This document shows, one piece after another, positions 49,201 to 61,400 of a DNA stretch of 64,000 nucleotides. A program made the translations under genes and the position numbers. The DNA comes from Solen grandis (taxonomy: Eukaryota > Mollusca > Bivalvia > Adapedonta > Solenidae). The stretch is from contig CM037790.1 in the NCBI GenBank assembly GCA_021229015.1, positions 53,670,901 to 53,734,900 on the forward strand, written 5' to 3'. Position 1 is the stretch's first letter; every line of letters begins with the position of its first letter. The notes below the pieces were generated by a model. It was not told the DNA's origin, did not search any database, and worked only from the letters and a program-made list of their open reading frames with translations.

Positions 49201-51380
49201 TCGGGTATTCGTACTATGGCCGAAACATCCTGGGTGCGAACACACTACACTGGGGCAAATATTCTGTACAGTTTAAGCGATGTTTAGTCACAGAAACATA
49301 TAAGATATCTTTGATTTATTAATTATAATGATCAGAATTTGATCAACAATATTTATCTTTTTGCTGTTTGTGTTATTTTTTTTTGCTACAGTTTTACTGG
49401 TCTTAAATAAAATCTAGGAATGAATTTGAATTTAATGACAATTTATATTTACAATTGATTTATACGCACGTACTTTTTTTGTTTTCATTATTGACATAAA
49501 ACGCGTTTCGTGCTGTGGAATAATGTATAAAGTGGTCAGAGGCGTGGCTTCTTATAGGCCGTGTTGGCCGCGGTCTACGCATTTATCTAAGAAAGAGAAA
49601 AAAACAAAACAAAAAACAATATATCATGGATGTGCGATGATTTACTTGTCTGCTTGCAATTACTAACAATTCTTATATCCATTTATACTAAATTACTAAA
49701 TACGCCAAATCGCACCCCGACAATCCAGAGCGATTTTTTTTTCTTTGATGGGGAGGGGTCTTCCCCGCCCCCTAGAATTCGGCCTACACATTAATTTAAA
49801 CCAAGTGAGGCCTCTGGTGGTAAGGAACAAACTTTAAATATGTTGCATTGTGTTTTTTTAGTTCATAATCCAAACCTATTGTTAATGGACCTTTTCCTTG
49901 TGATTAATATAAATCTCCAACTGCATACTTGCATGCTATTTTTTTACACACCTTTCCTAACACACATTTGTGAAGATTATTTGAATGTATTTTTTGTGGA
50001 ATTTCTGTAATCGTGTTTTCCTTCATTTTTTCAGAGGTAAGTGAAACTAAAATCTTTTTAACATCGATATAATCAGCAAGACACAGAATGGTTCTCGTTT
50101 CTTATGTACCAAGTCTTTGCGCCCTACAACGGGGGTAAAAGATCCATACTTGATAACCCGTCCAGATCGTTTAAAACAAACAGACTGGTTATGAGAAATA
50201 TTTGAATAAAATATATCTCTTTTTATATAAATATATATTTTGTTTATTTGATACTTCTAATTTTCCGGAATTAGCCGAAGTCATCTTTTTATCCTTATCG
50301 TTAGAAGCTTGTTTTAGTACGCGTTGGCCTCAACCAAGTACCCTCGAGAATTACAGTGTCGTTTGCTGAAGTGTTCTAATTTATGCCTAGCTTGGTTTAT
50401 ACGAAACAACGAGCAAGAACAGTAACGTGTCAAGAACTGTATGTAAGTTTAAATATATATCACGTAAAACGTTAGTGAATTACAGATGGTATTGACTTCG
50501 AAATTCAAATTTTCCAGTTGTATTATTATGTCGAGTTGAAATATGCTTTTTCTGTAAATTCATAGATTGTACTTTAAAAAAATATTGAAATATTTCATTG
50601 TTGAGTAACAACCACCTCCACAGCTGGTTCCCCGTCAATGACAATCAAAACAGCAGATATTGACCTTCATGGTCTGGTTCTCAGCTATGTACGCAACAGG
50701 CAACAGACACAAGGTTACACTACACCAAATTAATAAAACCTATTACATTGTTATTATGCTATTGTTATGCATTAAGTTAATTAAATATATATGTTATTTT
50801 TTTCTTCCTATGCAGGTACCTACTGTTAGTTGTCTCACTTTGATGGGATTTTTTTTACTTGTTCGTATCAGAGAAGTCTAGGTTGGGCCCTTTGAAACCT
50901 GACTGAAAAACCCGAGCTGGTCCTTTTGTAAAGCGGCAACTGTTTGTACTCCTGTATTATATGTAATGTCCTGTCTCCTATATATTTTGTCAATTAACAT
51001 GTATCTTCTTTTGGAGTTAATTAATATTTTTAGTATATTTTGAATTTCTTTTTGTCCTTCCTTTTGTCACGTGATAAAGGCTTCTTATAGCACAGCATAC
51101 ATCTTTTTTATATTTATAGACTTAAACATTATCTTGTGTCTTGAAACATAAAAAAAATATTTTGTTTAAAAAATTATTTCAACAATTACCGGTAAAATGT
51201 TCCACAAATTAACAAAAAATAATAATAAATAAAAAAAAAATAAGACTAAAACAAATTCTGAATTATTAATATTGAACTACTTGCAATGGTCATCATTGTC
51301 GTTTCTCAAACAGATTGTACAATCTAACAACATTTTAAAGCAAACTTCTTTAAAATTACGTTGCTTCAGTAATATGAATG
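49201..51380. other. No gene seen
   Basis: AT-rich DNA. A GC-rich patch near 49545-49580 and 49730-49800 may be repeat-derived (GGCCGTGTTGGCCGCGGTC). No coding or RNA feature supported. Confidence 0.5.
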
Positions 51381-51668
51381 ACTGGCCAAATTTGTCCTGT
51401 AATGTGTAATGGAATTTAGTAATCGATGAACGAACTAGAATAAAGATCTATATGTTGATGTGAGACAATAAGAAATACTGGCCAGATTTGTCCTGTAATG
51501 CGTAATGGAATTTAGTAATCGATGAACAAACTAGAATAAAGATCTATATGTTGATGTGAGACAATAAGAAATACTGGCCAAATTTGTCCTGTAATGCGTA
51601 ATGGAATTTAGTAATCGATGAACGAACTAGAATAAAGATCTATATGTTGATGTGAGACAATAAGAATT
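51381..51668 (+). repeat. 96-bp tandem repeat, three copies
   Basis: Copies start at 51381, 51477 and 51573 with ACTGGCCAAATTTGTCCTGT. They differ at two or three positions each, about 97% identity, so the triplication is recent. Confidence 0.97.
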
Positions 51669-52176
51669 ACTCAAGCCATATCGTTTTATATATTAACGCA
51701 GGGTAATTCATAAAATAGAAATCATCTGATAAATGGCACAATTTCTCGTTTACTTATTTTAATCAGTGCCTTTGGAGAGAAAAAATATGGTGCAGTGTAA
51801 CCAACAAAACACAAACAACTTCTTGGTGTCTGGATCCCGTTTCTTTAAATATCTTCTGGCGAATGGAACCAGTTATGTGGATCATGGGATTCATTCAGTT
51901 CTGTCACGTGAATTAAGTCTCGTGTGGGGTCGTGTCAGAATCGCATTGTCGGGATTTGTTTCATCGCTGCTGTTTTTTTAACATGCAATGTAGATACATG
52001 TTCAGTTTTTCTCATTGTCAATTTATGACATGTATGAATGTTTTATGTTTATGACAAGTTGACGGTTTTTTGCATTCCAAGACTTCTAAACGAAATAGAC
52101 TTTTAATTTCCGTCAGTGAATATACATAAGGCAATGCGTTACAATTACAGCAGATACGTGTGCATATATTTAATTG

Positions 52177-52178
<2 letters not shown>

Positions 52179-52208
<30 letters not shown>
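52179..52208 (+). repeat. AG microsatellite
   Basis: Fifteen uninterrupted AG units. Confidence 0.97.
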
Positions 52209-52210
<2 letters not shown>

Positions 52211-52849
52211 TGTATTGCTGGCATATATTTACACCGAGAAAACGTTGCAGTATTAATTTTCAGTAAAAATTATAAATCGAGGGAGAGTGTTTATATCTAT
52301 GTATATATGCACTTAGCCTAGTTTCGCTCTCATCCCTCAAAATATATATCTGCATAGACACAATTATACAAAATTCAAACTACATGCAGTTTTCAAATAC
52401 TATACAGCTAAAATATAATCATAAATATGCTTGGCGCTCCTCATAAAAATGTGAAATATATATATATTTATTAGTTTAAACATACGTATTTTATTGCCGT
52501 TTACAATGATGATACAGCATTGAAGATTTTTCAAAATAGGCAGAGGGGTCTGACCACAAGTTCTAACAACATTAGTATCGGTCATCCTCTTAGAGGTACT
52601 TGTATAACTTAAAAGTCTACACATGCAAACATAGAATAGGCAAAATATAACTAATTACTAGACAAAGCATTTAAGTAAAAATAAGTAATTTTTGTCAATG
52701 TTAAATTATTTTTTTATTTTGAAATTTGCTTCCGTTGCCATGCTGCTTTTAATATTTTTTTTGGTTGTAATGCATTACGTTTATTCAAGTATGTGCTATT
52801 TTGTATGAATCTATTTTTTTTTCTTTTTTTTTTTCTGCACATACATGAC

Positions 52850-53120
52850 TTCCAAGCGGTTAAACGACACAGATCTTTACCGTATCAAAGTATGAAAATG
52901 GAGGACCCTTGAAACAGGATAGTCATGAACCCCTTTGGTTATTCTCCCATCATAGAGCGGGTGTTCTCTAAGGAGATATGCTGGAACCATACTTGTTCAA
53001 TAAGGCCAGGGTTCAACTTCGTGTTCAAGGGATTACAGCATTGCTGCGCCTAGCGGGAAATGCCACTTGACGATAAGTACCGAGTCATCTAAATGTCCAG
53101 AAACCCCTCTGGGTCAGGAA
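52850..53120. promoter_or_regulatory. Candidate regulatory block with TCF-like sites
   Basis: Complex non-repetitive sequence with ATCAAAG (near 52884) and CCTTTGG (near 52932), both TCF/LEF-like, plus GACGATAAGTACC (GATA-like). Weak evidence. Confidence 0.2.
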
Positions 53121-53689
53121 AACGCTCATAGAGGAGCTATATATACAAATCAGTAATTTCCGACCTAGTTTGGCAATCGGAACTCTCGGCTTTCGTCGCT
53201 AGCTTTTCAAGTGGATTATACGATCTATATGCCACGTTTATTTGAATTTTCCCTTCAAATCTGTTTCCGTGCGTTCGTGCATGCAATGCACTGATACATA
53301 TTCCTATACTAGTACATTTATATCTAGATTTCAATCGTGTGTGTTTTGCTTTTTCATTTATATATTTTTTTTTTTGTCCTCGGGTTGGAAAGTAAGTAAG
53401 TAAGAAGAAAAAAGGAAGAATGAAAATCTCTGGCACCTGTGACCTGGTTCTTTCGTAGACATTGAATTTATAAAGCCTTCCTTAATTTACAGCATATACT
53501 CGTACTATTGTATGCATCCAACTCGACTCATTTATACAACTAACATACCTATAACATACCCATACCATAGCTAAATCAGACCACTGTCATAGCTATAACA
53601 TACCACAACGACATTTTATTTCACAAATGAATGAGATTGACAATCACGGTATTTCAAAGGAACTTCGTTCTTCATTATAATGCAACATG

Positions 53690-53722
53690 TCAGCAAACAG
53701 CAGCAGCAGTAGCAGCAGCAAA
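53690..53722 (+). repeat. Short CAG microsatellite
   Basis: Interrupted CAGCAGCAGTAGCAGCAGCA within AT-rich DNA. No coding frame supports it. Confidence 0.8.
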
Positions 53723-54059
53723 TAATAAAAAATAAACAATTTTGAGATACAGTCGTGATTTCTTTAGAATATTTTTAAATCATTTTTTTTTTTTGTTATA
53801 CAGATATTCCCTTTGATACAATACCATTATGTTTATAAAGCACCCTGGCACGAGCACCCCGTGCACGTTTTGGCTTCTCATAAAATAAACACATCTCAAC
53901 ACACGCCGCTTCAGTACCATATGGTATGCGACGCAAAAAAAATACAGAGAGCAGTTAAAAAGATATTTACATCTTATCATCGCTTTTTGTTAAAATCTTG
54001 AATATGCTTTAATCTGGTATAAGACATTTTATTCTTGTTCTCATTTTTTTATGCTTCGC

Positions 54060-54480
54060 TTTTCTTTGATCTAGGGCCGTCAAAGAAGCCAAGGATGCTG
54101 GGAAGATAAGGAACGATGGGATTGTGATGCAGTTCGCCTTTCATTACATTCAAGCTCCATCTTCCCATTATAAAGCAATAGAAACGCACAGAAGTAGCCA
54201 TTCCGTTCTATAAGATTATAGTAAGAGGCAATTAACGACACCTAGGTGCTTTCCATCTGGTCGGCGCGGGCAATTAGTACGGTGACGGATGTTTTCAGTA
54301 GTGTCGTGTGATTACTTACATATAATTGGGGTTGACTCGAGTAACGGTAGTTCTTGGCCATACAATTTCAGCTTTTAATTTAATTCGACAAGCAGCTCTC
54401 AGTTGTGTTATGGTCCAGACAAGTTCTGGCCAAGAGGTTTAATTGACTGTCTGTCATTCAACTATCGATCTCATTTATAT
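54060..54480. promoter_or_regulatory. Candidate enhancer block with several homeodomain and TALE motifs
   Basis: This 420-bp block is complex and non-repetitive. It includes GGCAATTAACGACACC, GGGCAATTAGTACGG, ATATAATTGGGG and TTTAATTGACTGTCTGTCAT (homeodomain cores next to TGACTGTC/TGTCA TALE-like sites), and an E-box CATCTG. A 42-codon minus-strand frame near 54047-54175 is probably incidental. Regulatory function is inferred from composition, motifs and position inside the gene. Confidence 0.35.
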
Positions 54481-55032
54481 CTCAGAGTTTTCGCAAACAT
54501 TTTGCTAAATAAACATAAATTAGAGCAAAAACGTGAAAAGGCGCATTAAATATACGACAAAATTTGAGGGGATTATAATTATATATGTCGAGGCATGAGA
54601 AATAATGTATAATATATAACAGTAAAATAGCTATTATAAATTCTTTCATTTAGTTTTGATAACGATGATGTATTTTTGTCTTTAAAGGCGTGAAAAAAAT
54701 TAGATATGATATTTTTTTTCTAGAAGGGCAATCCTATGCTTTCATAATGCTTTGAAATGTAAGTTTGGAATTACATGTAAATGTTAAACATTTGATTAGC
54801 AATGTTAAGGTACTGTACTGAATGTTGGTATACGTTTAAAATGGTAATCAATAAAAGTGTAGCATTTGACCTGATATAGAAATAATTAAATTGATATTTC
54901 CCATTTTTCCATTAAAACTGTTATTAGTATGAATGATTGACCCAATTTTTAAACCCCTTTTTTAAAAAAAACAGATTTTTTTGAAAATATAGGAACAATT
55001 AGGACTAATAGTTTTTGTGTGTGTGTTTTACT

Positions 55033-55255
55033 TTCCATTGACGTTATTTCAGTCATTCGGAGACTACCTGTCTATTTGAGACAGACATAGTGCATCCTGT
55101 CGTTGGTATGTGGCATGATACCACACCCAGTTACGTAATCATGACACGGTACCAACCAGTCCTGGAACAAGTATGCTAAGCACCAGGCATGTTAACAACC
55201 TTGGTATACCGCTGCTTGTGATCGAATAAGCGACCTGTCGATTTCGTGGATTATA
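55033..55255 (-). mobile_element. SINE (family 1), minus strand, long copy
   Basis: TTGACGTTATTTCAGTCATT, CGGAGAC, GGTATGTGGCATGATACCAC, CAGTCCTGGAACAAG, TGCTAAGCACCAGGCATG and GCTTGTGATCGAATAAGCGA follow the family order through to the tRNA-like head side. It lies about 480 bases downstream of the LIM2 exon end. Confidence 0.8.
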
Positions 55256-55605
55256 CACTTAAATTCACAATTCCGGAACATATTTTTTTTTAATTCTTAC
55301 CAGAAATTCACCTCTCAATGTGTTTCACAATGATTTAAATGATATATATTTATTCCATGGTTTTTGGTTGAAAAAAAATACTGACAAACAATGTATACAC
55401 ACAGAGGAAAATAAAATCTTCAACAGTAAATGATAACGTTATTTCTTACGATGGAAGATACTTTTATCATAATATACAAAAATACGGAAAACTCGATGAA
55501 AGTATAAACTGAATTGAAAATTTGTTGATTTGTCCTGTACATAATATCTTTTTTTCCTACACCTATGGTCTTAGAAAACACATAGTCTGCCACTGGCACA
55601 ATTAT

Positions 55606-55622
55606 GTATGTGTGTGTGTGTG
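55606..55622 (+). repeat. GT microsatellite near the LIM2 donor
   Basis: Short (TG)n run about 110 bp inside the intron. Confidence 0.85.
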
Positions 55623-55736
55623 TTTTATATTTTTATGATCTCGTGTCAACCAAAATACAATTTAATGAATTAAGAATTATTTTCTTTACCATATTCATGA
55701 TTGGATGTAGATCTATTTTACTTATCAATAACTCAC

Positions 55737-56089
55737 CCAACGACTGTAAGCAATCTTCATGTGACATCATGTGTTTCCGCTTCCGGTGACGTGGTTTGTG
55801 TAAGGTCCCAATGTTGCCATAGAAATCTAACATAGACTGTGGGGGTGACATTGTATTGCAGGATTGTTGATACTCGTCGCTATGGTAATTGTTTAATAAA
55901 AGCTCATAGTCTTCCTGGCAGAAAATCTGATCTCCATAGATACCGTACGTGTCCCCCGTTGTCAATGGTTTGTTGCAGGATGTACACGTAAAACACTCCA
56001 CGTGGTATATTAAATCCCTCGCGCGCATGACAAGCTCGTGCGATGACAGACCCACGTGACATCGGGAACAGCGCCTCACTGAATATCGT
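55737..56089 (-). CDS. Lhx2/9: Lhx2/9 LIM-homeodomain gene, LIM2 exon plus linker
   Basis: This exon encodes the second LIM domain and the start of the linker towards the homeodomain. Counting from the first full codon, the ligands are C7, C10, H29, C32, C35, C38, C57 and D60. The core CSRCHVGLSSHELVMRARD is close to the Lhx2/9 sequence CARCHLGISASEMVMRARD. After the LIM fold a Ser/Pro/Gln-rich linker follows, then a basic cluster KPRHRKRK at residues 98-105, at the place where vertebrate Lhx2/9 has GRPRKRK. The acceptor is a pyrimidine tract ending CTCACCAG, with AG at 56090-56091. The donor is G/GTGAGT, with GTGAGT at 55731-55736. The exon enters with one base completing the LIM1 exon's split Arg codon and leaves after one base of the next codon. 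An open frame continues on both sides (56157 to 55633), but the family boundary and the splice sites set the ends used here. The next expected exon carries the homeodomain, which was not found. Confidence 0.96.
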
Positions 56090-56203
56090 CTGGTGAGAGA
56101 AAATATTGATATATAATTTTGATATTCATTATTTTTATTATCTATGATAACATGCACTTTTTTATTTCTAATTTCTTTTGCTAAAAATTCTTGCAGTGCT
56201 TTC

Positions 56204-56206
<3 letters not shown>

Positions 56207-56238
<32 letters not shown>
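56207..56238 (+). repeat. GA microsatellite upstream of the LIM2 exon
   Basis: Sixteen uninterrupted GA units about 120 bp from the exon's acceptor. On the transcribed strand this is a CT run, well upstream of the branch region. Confidence 0.95.
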
Positions 56239-56240
<2 letters not shown>

Positions 56241-56303
56241 ACCATTTGTATAGTTCTAAATAAATAAATAGGTCATCAATGGAAAGATAAATTCATTATT
56301 TAC

Positions 56304-57105
56304 GAGTCTTTATAATAGAAAGTTTACATACAAGATATCACAGAAGGTGGTATATTTTTTCTTCAAAATAACATGTAATAAATTAATAACTAATTGAGCA
56401 GACTATTTATTTCATTACCATAGCTAAGAGCTTACTAAATATGACCTTCAGAACCTGCTATATATTGTACAAATTTATTAAATATATGATAATATATGGC
56501 CATATTATATAGTTAAACCTATTAAACCTACAGAAACTACCTGTACTAAACAGCCAATCCATTTTATCATTTACCCCTGTCCCCTTTTAGCACACTAAGT
56601 TTGTCCAGAACGGCCACTTTTCTTGTTCACGTGACTGGCCGCTTAAGATAGTTGTATATAATACTACCAAATAAGAGTATATATGTATGTTATATCACGT
56701 ACATTTCCGTAAAGAAAACAGAAATAATCGTGTTGGTGAAAAAAGGTCTGCCGAGTTTCGAATAGTTGCAGAGATCGAGTTAAACGACTTCATCCATCAA
56801 TGAATATCCATTTGAATTCGACTTGTATCATGTAACCAACATTATCAGCTCTTTCATTATGTAACAAAGTTAATATGCGGTGACGTAATTCGTAACAAAT
56901 GGCACATGTACGTAGAACCTACGTCAAGCACGTAATGCAATACAAGTATTTAACGACAAACAGTGATAATTATTGAAAACCAAAAAAATCTCAAATTGAG
57001 TATTTTTATCAGCTCATTTTAAAGGTATTCCACTATTTATAGAGCTTTATAATAGGAAATTTACATACAAGATTACACAGAAGATGGTATATTATTTCGT
57101 CAAAT
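56304..57105 (+). repeat. Pair of diverged 63-bp direct repeats
   Basis: 56304-56366 and 57042-57105 share TTTATAATAG, TTTACATACAAGAT and CACAGAAG.TGGTATATT in order, at roughly 80% identity by eye. They may be ends or fragments of one dispersed element. Confidence 0.7.
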
Positions 57106-57985
57106 TTTGAACATTTTGGGGGCACGGAATTTGAGATTTTTGAGATTAGATAAATCTCAGATTTAGGTATCTCCTGAGACGGACCTAAGGTTCACGAATA
57201 ATTTCCTCAACTTAAGACATTGAAGTTCTAGAACACCACTATGTATCAACATAGGACAGAGAAAATTAGCAGGCATGTTCTAAAGTTTAAATATATTTCA
57301 TTAAAAAATGCTTTGAGCCACAAGTTCTATCCGGCATAGTCATGGTCATTCTAGCTTCTGAAAAAAATTTGGTATAACATTATGCTTTCTATTGCACAAT
57401 ATTTATTTCAGAATGTAATTTGATATCTTATCACATAGAAGAGGCATATTGCGTTATATTGTACTTAGTCATAAGAAGTACTATTTAAATTATGCAAGAC
57501 TAACTTCTACTTTGTTGGGATGTGTTGATTATCAAGGAATTATTTAACTTTGGTATCAACAGAATTTATTTCTATAATATGCATTTACAGTTTTACAATA
57601 CATCATGCATAACATTTGGATAAGCGAACACGTTTCCATATCAAAAAATTATTGATAAGGTAGCTCTAAGATTCTAAATACAGGTCAAGTAACATGTTTG
57701 GAACATCTGTTCCGGTAATTTTCCAGTCTGCTTCAATATCATTTGTGTCTTAGCTAAAATTTCAATAGCCTAATCACAAAACGTTATTTTATTCGGGAAC
57801 ATGAGTGTGGTATGGCTGACCTTTAAAGGTTGAAAAACATGGATTTAAAAATAGCTGCCAAACTATATACTTTAAGGTGCATTTTTAAATTATTGAATTG
57901 ATAAACTATTGCGATTGTTTTTTATTCACTGACAATGATTAATTTGGAAATAAATTTGTTGAATAGAAAAAAATCATATTAACAT

Positions 57986-58285
57986 TTAACGCTTCGCGCA
58001 TGCGCTGAATGCATAGAAACGTGCAGAGAGCACGTGTTTTCCGTGTAATGGCTTCCAGCAGGTGTGCGTATTTCTTAACCGTTCCGCATCTGTTGCATCT
58101 GGGGAAATGTGAATAAAATATGAACCAGAAAAAGCCGGGGAACTGTGTACTCGGGGCTGTTGAATAAATTTAGAGACTTCATCAAATGTGGCATTGGGGT
58201 CGCTGAGAACAAAACTAGTGTGCCCGGTGTGGTAAGAGCGAAGTTTCATCCCTTCGATCAATGTACCCCACCGGAGTACATTCAT
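57986..58285 (-). CDS. Unassigned 99-codon ORF in the Lhx2/9 intron
   Basis: A minus-strand open frame with Met start and balanced composition (segments such as GTLIEGMKLRSYHTGHTSFV and SDPNATFDEVSKFIQQP). It has no low-complexity runs and GC is higher than the flanks. I do not recognise the family and see no signal peptide, membrane segment or metal-binding pattern. The opposite strand is also open for 74 codons (58145-58369), which weakens the case. It could be a nested or retrotransposed gene fragment, a mobile-element piece, or chance. Confidence 0.25.
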   Translation of the reverse strand: MNVLRWGTLIEGMKLRSYHTGHTSFVLSDPNATFDEVSKFIQQPRVHSSPAFSGSYFIHISPDATDAERLRNTHTCWKPLHGKHVLSARFYAFSACAKR

Positions 58286-58555
58286 GTTAACTATTCATCC
58301 CTACATACTTGGTTGCGAAAAAAATATCAGAAATATTACACACACAGGCGCATGCGTATACATAACTAAGTTACAGCGTATTTAGTTTCCGTCTCGTGAA
58401 GAAACATGCAGTTACTCCTACATTTACATCTATTTCTGAGCATGACCACTGCTTGCAAATAGGAATGTCATATACGATTCTGGTTCAATCATGCACTCTG
58501 GATCTATTGATTATTTATAATTGCAATTAGTAAAAAGTTATTATACAATTTAAAA

Positions 58556-58715
58556 CCACGGTTCAATAACCATGGATTCAAAGGTTTCGAGTTCAATCCC
58601 TGCAGATGGCAAACATATTGTAGGATCTTCCCAAGTGCAGCGTACCCTTGGATGCCGAGAGGGATCCTCATAAGTTGTAGGCACTTGTTTCTCAATTGAC
58701 GTTAAAGTAAATGAA
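58556..58715 (+). mobile_element. Possible tRNA-derived SINE
   Basis: GGTTTCGAGTTCAATCCCTGC contains a good B-box (GTTCAATCC). The A-box is weak. The trailing sequence does not match family 1. Confidence 0.3.
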
Positions 58716-59589
58716 GTTACACATTCAAATGTAAAATTTCTATCTTGTTTTTTCTTCTGTGTCTTTATTGTAAGCTAATGTGTATACCCCTAAGCAAATT
58801 CAACTCTTATCAAAGTAATCCATTCATCATTAAACTGTGACCATGGTATATCAAGTGATCATTGGAATTTAATAGTAAATGCAACCCTTTTTAGACTTTG
58901 AGCAAAAGAGCCCATGACTCTCAAGTCAATGGATGCTTGCAGCTGCACTGTAATCTTTCAAAACATTTGAAGACCATGAATGTAATTTAATGATGGGCGG
59001 GTGACTTTAATGATATGTTGAAATGGGCTCTGGACCCGGTGGTCGTATGACCGTCATTTACAGAATCAACATTTACGATTCTTCCGTACTTACGAATTCT
59101 AAATTGATCACGCAAATATGAAAAACAAAGAATGCTAATTTATGTCCCTTTGAATTAATACCGGTATATCAAGTAAATGTTATCTGTTATTAATAAAATA
59201 GATAATTCAAAGACCGAAAGCTTATAGGAAAATTCGGTCGAACGAAGCTACAATATTTTAAAACTTTAAGCTTGCCCATACTGTGGAAAACCTAAAATTT
59301 TGAAGACACGCATGTGTTTTTGACGTTTGTATTTTACTATACAAGTGAACACCTTTTTTGTTTTAAATATTCACTATACAAACTGCTTTCGGATTTTTTA
59401 TCCATTAAAATAGCGTTCAGTTTCCCTTGTCAAAGTCAGTGTATGTTTTCTTAAATAATCTGTCAGAGCCATAGAATGATCGATTTGCCAGAGTTTGATG
59501 AATGTATTTTCGATCAAAAATCTTGAATGGGAAAAGCAGACGACAAGTGCATCCGGGGAATTGAAATCTGAGAACGAGGCTGTAAAGTT

Positions 59590-60010
59590 CGTCTGATGAT
59601 TCTGTCGTCCTGTGAAAACAAGGTGTGAGTGTGTGTTTGGCCCAGCACAAGGGCCGAGGCCAAGGACCAGTCTCCGAGTGCATTGTGGGAACAGGTTTTC
59701 TCGTTAGTCAGTGGCGAGATTTGGGACAAATCCTTGCGCGCTGTGCTCAGTGCCTTATGCTTCCCGAAAGGTCAGCAGAGAAATCGCAAGGAGGCTTAAT
59801 TCATGACTTTTTCGTCTCCATTGACCTTTATTTTCGTCTGATAGTCCCCCGAAACCCTACTTGAAATGATTGTCACCGCTTATATCGTTAAGTGTGTGCC
59901 ACTTTCGGAAAACCTCTTATGGCCGCTTCTTGGGTACCAGTCATTGTCGACAGGGAGAAAGCGTTGGCACCGCTTGTAGATATGGTACTTCCGGTTTAAA
60001 GTCTTTCTGC
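59590..60010. promoter_or_regulatory. Candidate regulatory block in the LIM1-LIM2 intron
   Basis: Non-repetitive, GC-richer block with TTAATTCATGAC, AAATGATTGTCACC (TALE/PBX-like) and GGCGAGATTTGGGAC. Overlapping ORFs (59625-59864, 59870-60109) have no motifs. Function inferred. Confidence 0.25.
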
Positions 60011-61019
60011 TGCCTTAGCTTTGAGCTGAGTTTGCCTTTGTTTATCTACATCGTCCAAGTAAAATTGGTGCCAAAAAGCAAGTTTGAGATGCATGTATTA
60101 GTGCTATAACCCCTTCAAGAAAAAATATGTCGCAATTATTTAAATATAACTTATTATACAAGTATATGACGATAAGCTTGTAAAGACAAAAATAAAATTT
60201 ATTTTCTGTTTTGCTTTTTTCGGGCAGTAACATACATTTGCACTATATAAGTTAATTTATTTTGCAAAAGGTGACATATAGGCCCGTTGGGCCGGGTGTA
60301 TTTTGTATTTGTACATGAAATGTGTTGATATTTATATATATGTACACATGTCACTATAATAAAAGATTATCTCTCTCTCTCTACATTTGATTAATATCTA
60401 TTCAATCATCATTTCATTAATATCACCGGCGTTCATCCAATTCCATTCTACCAAAATACTGCATTGGACCATGATTGACAAATGCTATAAATGTTTTTTT
60501 TTGCGAGAAAGATGGCCGAATTTCCTATCTGTAGCTGTATAGACCATGGAGAGGAGTACAGAAAATAGATTATACGAGTAAAAATTTCTCGCCTATCCAG
60601 CTGTTAATGTATAAGAACTTAAGGACCAATTAGACAATAATGGAAACTGATAAAATCACCAGAGTTTAGTCTATCATTATCATCATCACGTTTCTCTCCT
60701 CGCCAGTATCACCACCATCATATTTTTCTATGTGTTGCGTTATGTTACACCATTGATTTGTGTCATATTGTGAGTATGTCCAAATATCTTCCACAAAAAG
60801 AAAAAAAAGAAAAACAGTAAATTTATAAGGTTAAAAGAAGAAAAAATGTATGTACTAATTCATGGTTTTCTTTTGTTTTGTTTTTTCTTGATAATGGAAA
60901 AGAATCACGGCTTACTATCCTTCAAATGGAGAGGGACACATTTTTCTCTTTGAAACAATGTATTTGTCTATGGTTAATCTATTTTTCTCCTAAGAGAAAA
61001 ATGCTGAATGGTTAATTAC

Positions 61020-61400
61020 TTTGTATCAAACTCAAACACAAAGAGCGGTCCCCTCCATAGAGGTGAAGGAAACGGCAGTGACTGTGTAAGGGATGAAGTA
61101 TTTAAGAATTAATCTGTGATTAACACCTAATGATAAATCAATTCGTCTTAAGATCCCGTGTATTATTTGTTTCATTCTGGAAAAGAACACTGCGTGCTCG
61201 CATATTCCATTGATAAGTGTCACCAAGGGACCAATTCCCAAAGTACAAGCGGATATTTTCTACCATGACACCGGTTATACTAACCGGAAGCACCGGAAAT
61301 GACGGAAATGAAATCTCTATGTCGTCTGTTTCGAGATGCTTCGATTTTTGCATTGTCGCAAAGGGGGTGTGAATAGGGATAATGAAACTGCGCATTTAAG
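61020..61400. promoter_or_regulatory. Candidate enhancer block with clustered homeodomain cores
   Basis: A tight cluster at about 61100-61145 reads AAGAATTAATCTGTGATTAA then CACCTAATGATAAATCAATT: several TAAT/ATTA cores and one GATA-like site within 45 bp. Further on lies GGTTATACTAACCGGAAG. The minus strand is open for 85 codons (61138-61395) without known motifs. Confidence 0.3.

Larger units (their letters stand above)
47098..55736 (-). other. Sequence downstream of the Lhx2/9 LIM2 exon (probable intron)
   Basis: The stretch begins with the GTGAGT donor at 55731-55736 and runs to the assembly gap. In the family the next exon should carry the homeodomain (motif WFQNARAK). I checked forward-strand matches to the reverse complement of TGGTTYCARAAY by eye and found none, so the intron is probably longer than 8.6 kb or broken by the gap. 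The region holds SINEs, a 96-bp minisatellite, microsatellites and several non-repetitive blocks listed separately. Confidence 0.6.

Noticed and set aside
54047..54175. 42-codon minus-strand frame in the candidate enhancer
   Set aside because: It is short, has no clear splice sites and no family match. The block is better explained as regulatory DNA.
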